A stretch of 10,725 nucleotides of DNA from CAYFUG01 sp964346295 (lineage in GTDB: Bacteria > Patescibacteriota > Minisyncoccia > Moranbacterales > DUUL01). The notes below the pieces were generated by a model, which was given only the letters and a program-made list of their open reading frames with translations, was not told the origin of the DNA and searched no databases. The translations under genes were made by a program, and so were the position numbers. The DNA is taken from assembly GCA_964346295.1 (NCBI GenBank), contig CAYFUG010000027.1:1-10725 (forward strand), given 5' to 3'. Below, piece after piece: positions 6,501-10,725 of the stretch (position 1 is its first letter; each line of letters starts with the position of its first letter).

Positions 6501-7280
6501 TTGAAATTTAATCTGCGCGCCCTCGCTTTTGCCAATCCAGTTTTTTTGCATCTCCTTGATGGATTCCTCCCACTCCGGCAATTTATCCAGATCCTGAAGC
6601 ATTCGCTCGGCATAATCAGTGATTTTAAGTACCCACTGCTGCATCGGTCGGCGCTCAATGTCACTGCCGCAACGCTCGCATTTGCCGCCCTCCAGATCCT
6701 CGTTGGCCAGGCCAGTTTGGCAACTAGGGCACCAGTTAATCGGCTCGTGAGAAACATAGGCAAGACCTTTTTTAAAGAGCTGCAGAAAAATCCATTGAGT
6801 CCACTTGTAAAACTCCGGATCAGTAGTGCTGATTTCCCTCTCCCAGTCGTAAGAAAATCCCAACTTTCCCAACTGTTTTTTAAAAGTCTTGATATTCTTA
6901 TCGTTAGACACCCGTGGATGAACCTTATTTTTAAGAGCAAAGTTTTCCGCCGGCAGCCCAAAAGCATCCCAACCCATCGGATGAAGCACATTGTAGCCTT
7001 GCATGGTTTTCATGCGAGCAAAAATATCGGTAGCAATGTAACCTTTGGGATGACCTACATGCAAACCGGCTCCCGAAGGATAAGGGAACATATCCAAAAC
7101 ATAGTACTTGGGCTTGTCCTTGCTTTCGCTAGTGCGATACAAATTTTCCTCTCGCCACTTTTTTTGCCACTTTTTTTCCACCGTTCGGTGATTGTATTTC
7201 AGCGGCTTGGCCTGGGTTGAATTTGATGAATTTTTTGAAGATTTTTGATCTTTTTGATCCTGAGCTTGTGATTTGGGCAT
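3549..7280 (-). CDS. leuS: Leucyl-tRNA synthetase with inserted NUDIX and serine-hydrolase domains
   Basis: Charges tRNA-Leu with leucine; 1243 residues against roughly 800-870 usual. Core signatures in order: YVLDMFPYPSGAGLHVGHP (HIGH at 74-77); zinc knuckle C184, C187, C201, C204; editing domain TTRPDT (301-306) and GTGAIMAVPAHDERD with D399; GEGVSVNSG (587-595); DWVFSRQRYWGEPIP (629-643); second knuckle C647, C650 then C921, C924; RETNT (930-934); KMSKR (1021-1025); C-terminal domain ending LNLVI. Three segments are extra: about 258-291 (repeat DNA), 436-578 (NUDIX) and 651-877 (linker plus alpha/beta hydrolase). The E. coli-type leucine-specific insert before KMSK is absent, as in B. subtilis. 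The first 26 residues are a low-complexity Ser/Gln/Lys extension; no other Met precedes the core. The editing site looks intact, so the additions are not obvious replacements. The product call is certain; the role of the extra domains is unknown. Confidence 0.97.
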   Translation of the reverse strand: MPKSQAQDQKDQKSSKNSSNSTQAKPLKYNHRTVEKKWQKKWREENLYRTSESKDKPKYYVLDMFPYPSGAGLHVGHPKGYIATDIFARMKTMQGYNVLHPMGWDAFGLPAENFALKNKVHPRVSNDKNIKTFKKQLGKLGFSYDWEREISTTDPEFYKWTQWIFLQLFKKGLAYVSHEPINWCPSCQTGLANEDLEGGKCERCGSDIERRPMQQWVLKITDYAERMLQDLDKLPEWEESIKEMQKNWIGKSEGAQIKFQILNSKFKNPPPSMATAKQGNFKDSNKKITRDQHSDYIEVFTTRPDTLWGATYMVVAPEHEMLENWKDQIENWQEVAEYIEKAKNKSDLERQESKEKTGIKLEGVTAINPVNQEELPIFVADYVLAGYGTGAIMAVPAHDERDWEFAQKFDLPIRQVVAPLFEASKEGKEDEQHTVREDKETVDRRVVYGLVKDPNTGKYLMIDWKVYDQTKTWVIGGVEEGESLEEAARREIEEETGYYDLEFKGQLGGEIHKKFFAKHKDENRYGRSRCVYFELKSPQQKKLNSKEQAKHLPGWYSEKEVSKLLTFNHQRHFWKLLQNQESECFAGEGVSVNSGILNDLKTPEAKEKVIQWLEEQGLGKRAINYKIKDWVFSRQRYWGEPIPMVWCKNCALEAGNEKDEKLEVGRGESEVGSERSKRDGRRVKVLMIHGFEAWGGANWFPSLKKKLEGLGCEVFNPDLPNSKHPKVEEWQAALNPYLEKLDENSVIIGHSLGSKTALDLLSRTDKKINQVFLVASAIGNPRRDWNKMKQNPVWRGSDLEALQNFWQQPIDWKSANKSITGKTYIIFSQDDPHIDPEHYKVAELENVTIEKWQNHGHFSVLKDEKLEAYILEQIKTEAKPVPVPVPEEQLPVKLPEVKHYEPTGTGESPLAGIENWVNTKCPVCGGDAKRETNTMPQWAGSSWYYLRFIDPHNKQALVDKQKEKYWSPVDFYVGGAEHATRHLIYARFWHKFLYDIGAVNYPEPFTRLQHVGLILAEDGRKMSKRWGNVINPDDIVEEFGADAMRVYEMFMGPFSQPCAWSTNGLIGSRKFLEKVVKVSNEVFKNSEAKTGPEMERLLHQTIKKVGEDIEHFKLNTAISQMMILVNKISEDGISKSDFEKLVQILAPFGPHLAEELWERLGRADSIFKQTWPKFDAGKLIEESFELVVQINGKLRARLTVPQDITQEEAQELAQKEERVQKFIEGKQIRKVIFVPGKLLNLVI
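4650..5237 (-). other. RBBP9/YdeN-like alpha/beta hydrolase domain inside LeuRS
   Basis: LeuRS residues 682-877. The domain opens with VKVLMIHGFEAWGGANW, as RBBP9/YdeN-type serine hydrolases do, has the nucleophile elbow GHSLG (S751), the acid turn FSQDDP (D831 likely) and the terminal NHGHFS (H857). Spacing and order match the RBBP9 triad, so it should be catalytically competent. It is inserted just after C650 of the second zinc knuckle, and the canonical LeuRS sequence resumes as VPEEQLPVKLP before C921/C924. The substrate is unknown. RBBP9 is reported, as I recall, to hydrolyse amino-acid esters, which would be a suggestive activity next to a tRNA-charging site; this is inference. Confidence 0.85.
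5246..5301 (-). repeat. Degenerate 7-bp tandem repeat in the LeuRS linker
   Basis: On the minus strand eight consecutive heptamers fit a GRAG-type unit, starting with GAAGTTA and GAAGTTG (5301 downward) and drifting to purine-rich forms such as AAGAGGG. The tract encodes the charged linker (about residues 660-679, KLEVGRGESEVGSERSKR) between zinc-knuckle Cys650 and the hydrolase domain. The reading frame stays open through it. Confidence 0.6.
5547..5975 (-). other. NUDIX hydrolase domain inside LeuRS
   Basis: LeuRS residues about 436-578. The NUDIX box is canonical: G476, E482, R490-E491, I492, E494-E495, G497 and Y498. Upstream, RRVVYGLVKD and TWVIGGVEEG give the first strands; downstream a stretch ending HLPGWYSEKEVSKLL closes the fold. 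It sits between FDLPIRQVVAP, the end of the editing domain, and ECFAGEGVSVNSG, where the core resumes. In ordinary LeuRS those two blocks are joined by a short loop. All metal-binding glutamates are present, so it should be active. The substrate is not evident. Confidence 0.92.
6408..6510 (-). repeat. Repeat-derived in-frame insert in the LeuRS editing domain
   Basis: LeuRS residues 258-291 separate AQIKF from IEVFTTRPDT, which are close together in ordinary LeuRS. The DNA here contains a four-unit degenerate heptamer tract at 6483-6510 (AAATTTA, GAATTTA and variants) followed by a GC-rich block with the small inverted repeat GCTTCGCCGTAGC (6450-6462). It reads as ILNSKFKNPPP then SMATAKQGN. 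The composition differs sharply from the flanking coding sequence and resembles dispersed intergenic repeat DNA. Confidence 0.6.
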
Positions 7281-7342
7281 AAATATTATTAATTAGCTAG
7301 TTTATTGCTAAAGCATTGCTTAACATACTAACTCTGTGATAC

Positions 7343-7370
7343 ATTATGACTGGAATTGACACGATCTCAA
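7343..7370 (-). promoter_or_regulatory. Putative leuS promoter
   Basis: On the minus strand TTGAGA (7370-7365) and CATAAT (7348-7343) are separated by 16 bases; each box matches five of six consensus positions. Transcription would start near 7336, leaving a leader of about 55 bases before the ATG at 7280. The leader is too short for a T-box riboswitch. The -35 box lies inside the left arm of the hairpin at 7359-7417. Confidence 0.55.
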
Positions 7371-7422
7371 GTAGTAGTCTTCATGGCTTGCGTCCCCTCG
7401 AGGGTAAGAGATCGTGTTTTTT
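7359..7422 (+). terminator. Plus-strand terminator-like hairpin, possible small RNA 3' end
   Basis: ACACGATCTC (7359-7368) and GAGATCGTGT (7408-7417) form a perfect 10-bp stem enclosing 39 bases, followed by a six-T run (7417-7422) on the plus strand. Within the loop CCCTCGAGGG (7395-7404) is a perfect palindrome. The T-run orientation would end a plus-strand transcript, yet no plus-strand gene precedes it. A weak TTGCTT (7316-7321) with poorly matching -10 candidates lies upstream. It may be the end of a small RNA, a block on antisense transcription, or another repeat. Confidence 0.4.
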
Positions 7423-7477
7423 ATTTGGACCGTTTTTTCAAAAAACAAATCCTTTTTATCAACAAAGCGAGGGGGTT

Positions 7478-7516
7478 GCTAGTGGTACCTCCTTTTGTAA
7501 AGGGGGCCAGGGGGAT
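7478..7516. repeat. Second copy of the CCAGGGGGATT-type dispersed repeat
   Basis: This stretch aligns with 2707-2742: both contain a GGTACC/GGTACCCC block, a T-rich middle, and end in the identical CCAGGGGGATT. Here the middle reads CCTTTTGTAAAGGGGG, giving a CCTTT/AAAGG stem. Similar CT-rich repeats are common in intergenic DNA of many bacteria. I see no terminal inverted repeats at this copy. Confidence 0.55.
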
Positions 7517-7600
7517 TGTCTTCAAAATGACTCAAACTACACTTTCACCCTACCCCACCACCAACCTTTTTTCAAGCCTTATTTAGACTTTGGAATTCTT

Positions 7601-8425
7601 TTAAAAAACATTCTTCAGACCCTCCCACAACCCCACCACCGGAAAAACCACCACTGCCCGAAAGGCCCTCTTGGCCCGCTCGCGTCTATTTTCCGGCTGA
7701 GAGACAATTCGCCAGAGCCACTCTAAGCCCACTACCCGCAACCAACCAGGCGCCCGTCTTTGCTTTCCGGTCCAAAAATCAAACGATCCCCCTACGCCTA
7801 AAGCTAGCCTTAACCTAGGGAGGTATTCTCTAATTTGGTCAATTAGCCTTTCTTGAAAAGGCGCTCCTAGACCCACCAACAGAACCTCAGTATCTTTCAA
7901 TTCAGGTGATTTTGCTAATCGTTGTAGTTCTTCTTGACTCCAATCGGATTGAGGCATCATTACCAACACCGCCAAATTCAATTGAGGAAACCTTGTTCGA
8001 GTCGCCTCGAGAACTTCTTCTGTCTTGCTCAAGCCTCCCTTACGAACTATTAAAGTCACTTTTAAACCTCGCCGCTCTGCCTGACTCAAAACTTCTTCTG
8101 CCAAATCCGCCCCGGCCCAGCGCTGACCGATTTTTAAGCCTCTTAGCCAGGCTACTAGTTGAATTCCAAAGCCGTCAATCACTGGCAAATCCGCTCTATT
8201 AAGAACTTTTTGATAATCCCAATCCTTTCCAGCTAATAGCAAAATTTCCGGGTTCAAAGTAACCACAAAAATTGCCTGACCTAAATTACTAGCTGCCCGA
8301 CTGTTTCTCAGACCCTCTATTAGTTTCTGCTTGATTTTCTGCCTGGTAAAATCCTTAGAAGGAAACTTAACTCCTAGCAACTTTAGCAGCCTCTTTTGAT
8401 TTTGAAGTAGCATCAATTTTGACAT
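7601..8425 (-). CDS. WecG/TagA/CpsF family glycosyltransferase (GT26)
   Basis: Predicted glycosyltransferase of 274 residues that adds an N-acetylmannosamine-type sugar, or a relative, to a lipid-linked precursor at the inner membrane face. GT26 marks in order: TLNPE (56-60), VIDGFGIQ with D84 in the position of the proposed catalytic Asp of TagA, GLGAPFQE (185-192), GVGGSFDFWTGKQRRAP (210-226) and GLEWLWRI (233-240), followed by an Arg-rich C-terminal tail (R247-R254). The exact sugar is undetermined. The gene starts inside the permease gene: ATG at 8425 gives 59 bases of overlap and ATG at 8413 gives 47. The second start (MLLQNQKRLLKLLGVKF) suits the family N-terminus better. No Met follows until far downstream, so the long overlap is real and implies translational coupling. 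No Shine-Dalgarno sequence is visible. Confidence 0.93.
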   Translation of the reverse strand: MSKLMLLQNQKRLLKLLGVKFPSKDFTRQKIKQKLIEGLRNSRAASNLGQAIFVVTLNPEILLLAGKDWDYQKVLNRADLPVIDGFGIQLVAWLRGLKIGQRWAGADLAEEVLSQAERRGLKVTLIVRKGGLSKTEEVLEATRTRFPQLNLAVLVMMPQSDWSQEELQRLAKSPELKDTEVLLVGLGAPFQERLIDQIREYLPRLRLALGVGGSFDFWTGKQRRAPGWLRVVGLEWLWRIVSQPENRRERAKRAFRAVVVFPVVGLWEGLKNVF

Positions 8426-9446
8426 CTTTATCTAGCAAATCACTTACAATCACCCCCAGCGCCGTGGCCACCGGCACCGCCACTAAAATCCCCAGCACTC
8501 CTCCCACAATTCCTCCAATCAAGAGCGCCAGAATAATCACTGCCGGATTAAGCCCTACCGCTTTACGCATTATTAAAGGAGCAATTAGGTAGTTTTCAAT
8601 CTGCTGGATAACAATATAAGCTATCAAAACAATCAAGGCTACCCAAGGGGAAACCGTAAATCCGGCTAACACTGCCGGAACAGTAGCGATAATTGGTCCC
8701 AAGTAGGGGATAATTTCTAGTAGTCCTCCGATCACCGCAATCACCAAAGCGAATTTTACCCCCAATAGCGAAAGTACCAGATAGTTGAGAGCAAAAATAA
8801 TAATCATCATCGAAAACTGCCCCAATAGCCACCAACCCATTTTGCCTTGAATCCGACTTACCAAACTAATTGTATAAGCTTGATATTTAGCAGGAGTTAC
8901 CGCTTGAATAAAGTTACGAGTGCCATTCTTTTCAACCAGCATATAAAAAGACAAGGAAAAAACTACCAATAATTTTAATAAACCAAATAAAAAACTGAAT
9001 GTGTTAGCAAAAATATTAGATATTTGACCTCCTACAGAATTAGCTAAATTGGTAACCACCTGGTCTAAGTTGCTCTCAAAATTATATTGTACTGCTAACT
9101 GATTTACATTCTCTAAAAAACTATTGATATTGTCTATATAAAGGGGAATTTCTTTGGTTAATAAAACTAAATCCTGTCGAACGGCCGGTAACAATAGATA
9201 AAAAAGTCCCGTTAAAAAAGTGAGGGCTAAAAAATATAACAACAAAGAACCAGCTGTCCGAGGAATTCTTTTCTCCTCTAGCCAGCCCACAATTGGCTGA
9301 GCGGCACTGACTACCACAATTGCCAAAAACAGCAGCAGGAGCACTTCTCGAATCAAAATCAAAAACAGCACCAGCAGCACAATGCCGATGCTTTGCCAAA
9401 TGCTCTTGGGCGAAATTTCAATTTTATGAACTTGAATTTTAGGCAT
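8367..9446 (-). CDS. AI-2E family transporter (PerM/YdiK-like permease)
   Basis: Integral membrane protein of 359 residues, normal for the family. Hydrophobic segments lie at about 17-48 (two close spans), 65-87, 150-171, 205-228, 231-260, 265-283 and 299-336. The soluble stretch 90-148 between early and late spans is also typical. Family hallmarks are EIIPYLGPI (244-252), QQIENYLIAPLIM (281-293) and GGVLGILVAVPVATAL (315-330). The C-terminus is a short charged tail. Family members export varied solutes, and some are Na+/H+ antiporters; the name does not establish autoinducer-2 transport. It lies 59 bases after rmuC, and its end overlaps the glycosyltransferase start, so these two are likely cotranslated, perhaps serving the envelope. 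Its own promoter is not clear. Confidence 0.93.
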   Translation of the reverse strand: MPKIQVHKIEISPKSIWQSIGIVLLVLFLILIREVLLLLFLAIVVVSAAQPIVGWLEEKRIPRTAGSLLLYFLALTFLTGLFYLLLPAVRQDLVLLTKEIPLYIDNINSFLENVNQLAVQYNFESNLDQVVTNLANSVGGQISNIFANTFSFLFGLLKLLVVFSLSFYMLVEKNGTRNFIQAVTPAKYQAYTISLVSRIQGKMGWWLLGQFSMMIIIFALNYLVLSLLGVKFALVIAVIGGLLEIIPYLGPIIATVPAVLAGFTVSPWVALIVLIAYIVIQQIENYLIAPLIMRKAVGLNPAVIILALLIGGIVGGVLGILVAVPVATALGVIVSDLLDKDVKIDATSKSKEAAKVARS

Positions 9447-9505
9447 ATTGCTTATAAATGATCCCGACTAAGTCCCCCAACTCTCAAACACAGAAATTCC
9501 AAGGC

Positions 9506-10672
9506 TTATTTTTCCAACAATGGCTTCTCAATCTCCTCCACTCCATCTAATAATTTCTCTTCGGAATTGGTTACTTTGACTACATCCTTATCAATCTTAT
9601 TCAATTCTTTAGTGGATTTGTTGTAATGATTAACTGTAGTAGTAAGACTACTGCCCATTTTTTGATGAAAACTTTCGTAAGCCTGTAAATGCCGACCCAA
9701 CTTTTCGACATGCTTTTGGATAGACTTGGCGGACTCCTCAATCTGAAGTGCCCGCAGGCCCTGCAAAACCGTTTGCAAATAAGCCAAAAAGGAGGTAGGC
9801 GAAACAATTACCACATGTTTTTCTTTAAAAGCGTACTCAATCAAGTCTCGAGAATCCACCCCCACACTGTTGACTAAAAGATCGTAATAAATAGCCTCGG
9901 AGGGGATAAACATGAAAGCAAAATCCACCGTATCTTCTTCTGTCTTGACATACTTGGCGGTCTCATCAATTCGCTTTTTGAGATCCTGCTTGAAACGCTT
10001 TTTAATTTCTTTGCGCTGCTCTTCGTCGTTACAATTCAATAACTGTTCGTAATTTTCTAAGGAGAATTTAGAATCCACCGGGATAATTTTTTCTTTAACA
10101 AAAATTACCGCATCCACAATAGTGCCATCCTTAAAGCCATATTGCATTTGATAGGAATTGGGCGGCAAAACATTTTTGAGAGTCTCTTCCAAATAATACT
10201 CTCCCAGTACTCCTCGTTGCTTAGGATTTTTCAAAATGTCTTGAAGATTTTTGAGTTGCGAAGAAAACTCTACCACTCGCTGGTTAGTCTCATCCAGCTT
10301 GGTGAGTTTTTCTGTAACCTCCTGAATGCTTTTTTGGCTGTGTTTACTGACCTCGTGAAACTGGCGAGTAATTTGGTTCATCAACTCTCGAGATTCTTTG
10401 GAAATATTATGCAACACCTCCCGAGAATCTTTTTGGATATTCTGCATAAAGCTGGTGTTGCCCTTGTACTGCTCGGAAGCTAGGCGATTGCTTTGATCTA
10501 GTTTTTGATCCATGGTCCGGGAAAGCTGCTCCAAGCGCTGCTGCAAAAGCAACAGAGATTTCTCGTCCTGCCCGGTCTTTTTTAGATCCGTCAATTTGCG
10601 ATTTAAAAACCAGGCCAGGCCAGCCAAGCCGGCTCCTAAAATTACCGCTGCAATAATAATTTCTTGGTTCAT
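9506..10672 (-). CDS. rmuC: DNA recombination protein RmuC
   Basis: RmuC family protein of 388 residues, thought to limit DNA inversions at short inverted repeats and to be a nuclease of PD-(D/E)XK type. One N-terminal membrane anchor (IIIAAVILGAGLAGLAWFL, 5-23) precedes a long Gln/Glu/Lys-rich coiled coil (about 35-148). The RmuC domain then shows RGVLGEYYLEETL (153-165), IVDAVI (D187) and IPVDSKFSLENYEQL (D200, K202), FMFIPSEAIYYDLL (254-266), VVIVSPTSFLAYLQTV (287-302), and a helical end. The putative catalytic D187...D200-x-K202 pattern is present. The start at 10672 puts the anchor right at the N-terminus. The 53 bases upstream show no clear promoter, so it may belong to a transcript beginning outside the window. 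Its substrate, inverted-repeat DNA, is abundant in this window. Confidence 0.95.
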   Translation of the reverse strand: MNQEIIIAAVILGAGLAGLAWFLNRKLTDLKKTGQDEKSLLLLQQRLEQLSRTMDQKLDQSNRLASEQYKGNTSFMQNIQKDSREVLHNISKESRELMNQITRQFHEVSKHSQKSIQEVTEKLTKLDETNQRVVEFSSQLKNLQDILKNPKQRGVLGEYYLEETLKNVLPPNSYQMQYGFKDGTIVDAVIFVKEKIIPVDSKFSLENYEQLLNCNDEEQRKEIKKRFKQDLKKRIDETAKYVKTEEDTVDFAFMFIPSEAIYYDLLVNSVGVDSRDLIEYAFKEKHVVIVSPTSFLAYLQTVLQGLRALQIEESAKSIQKHVEKLGRHLQAYESFHQKMGSSLTTTVNHYNKSTKELNKIDKDVVKVTNSEEKLLDGVEEIEKPLLEK

Positions 10673-10725
10673 ATGTTAGATTGTCCAGCGTTGTTTAAAC
10701 TTTCCTTGAGTTAATTATTGAAATT

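Larger units (their letters stand above)
7281..7600. other. 320-base intergenic region between wecG-like gene and leuS
   Basis: This gap has no supportable gene on either strand. It holds the likely leuS promoter (7343-7370), a terminator-like hairpin facing the plus strand (7359-7422), and a dispersed GC-rich repeat (7478-7516). The last 80 bases next to the glycosyltransferase gene are pyrimidine-rich on the plus strand and show no clear terminator for that gene. Open frames on the plus strand here run into the antisense of the glycosyltransferase gene and show no family motif. Confidence 0.6.

Noticed and set aside
6501..7220. 239-codon open frame on the plus strand, antisense to leuS
   Set aside because: It lies wholly opposite the certain LeuRS core, shows no family motif, and its composition is what the reverse of that coding sequence would give.
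7358..7418. c-di-GMP-I riboswitch on the minus strand
   Set aside because: Only a short GGGGACGCAAGCC-like match exists, one A short of the known core; the partner stem, GNRA loop and receptor are missing. It would also lie upstream of the likely transcription start.
7281..7420. T-box riboswitch upstream of leuS
   Set aside because: The probable leader is only about 55 bases, and I see no T-box sequence or terminator/antiterminator pair reading toward leuS.
7346..7726. 126-codon plus-strand open frame spanning the intergenic gap and the end of the glycosyltransferase gene
   Set aside because: It reads through the hairpin and the dispersed repeat and then antisense to a solid gene; no recognisable domain or start signal.
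1..10725. Recoded UGA (Gracilibacteria/Absconditabacteria code 25)
   Set aside because: No confident gene contains an in-frame TGA, and all read full length with standard stops.
1..10725. tRNA genes, rRNA genes, CRISPR arrays, prophage or transposase genes
   Set aside because: No cloverleaf with a TTCGA-type T-arm, no regularly spaced repeats, and no integrase or transposase motif on either strand.

Overview
The window carries one co-oriented run of genes, all read from the minus strand, with no plus-strand gene that I can support. The gene set, the compact spacing and above all the decorated leucyl-tRNA synthetase fit a bacterium of the Candidate Phyla Radiation (Patescibacteria). That placement is an inference from gene content, because no rRNA or other phylogenetic marker is present. 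All seven confident genes end in TAA or TAG and none needs UGA to be read as an amino acid, so the standard bacterial code fits. No gene has a recognisable Shine-Dalgarno sequence; the leaders are simply AT-rich.

Layout in transcription order, from the right edge: RmuC (10672-9506); an AI-2E family membrane permease (9446-8367); a WecG/TagA-type glycosyltransferase whose start lies inside the permease gene (8425-7601); a 320-base intergenic stretch with the likely leuS promoter, a plus-strand terminator-like hairpin and a dispersed repeat; a 1243-residue leucyl-tRNA synthetase (7280-3549); an HD-domain phosphohydrolase (3445-2780); an intergenic cluster of palindromic repeats; glutamyl-tRNA synthetase (2549-999); a tiny signal-peptide ORF that ends inside a repeat (1018-800); an IDI-like NUDIX hydrolase with its own promoter-like sequence (732-172); and the first six codons of another gene running off the left edge.

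The most remarkable object is the leucyl-tRNA synthetase. Its core is intact (HIGH motif, zinc knuckle, editing domain with its Thr-rich strand and catalytic Asp, SRQRYWGEP block, KMSK loop, C-terminal domain). However, a complete NUDIX hydrolase domain is inserted where the editing domain returns to the core, and a complete RBBP9-like serine hydrolase domain is inserted between the two CxxC halves of the second zinc knuckle. Both extra domains keep their catalytic motifs. A third, shorter insert in the editing domain is made of dispersed-repeat DNA. This insert and the linker leading into the hydrolase both contain degenerate 7-bp tandem repeats.

Functionally the block mixes translation (gltX, leuS), nucleotide or phosphate-ester clean-up (NUDIX, HD, and the NUDIX inside leuS), cell envelope (permease, glycosyltransferase, signal peptide) and DNA maintenance (rmuC). 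Repeats crowd the gaps: two same-orientation GGTCGGGACT hairpins bracket the HD gene, two copies of a CCCCCT/AGGGGG-type repeat lie at 2704-2784 and 7478-7516, and a BIME-like element lies at 799-884.
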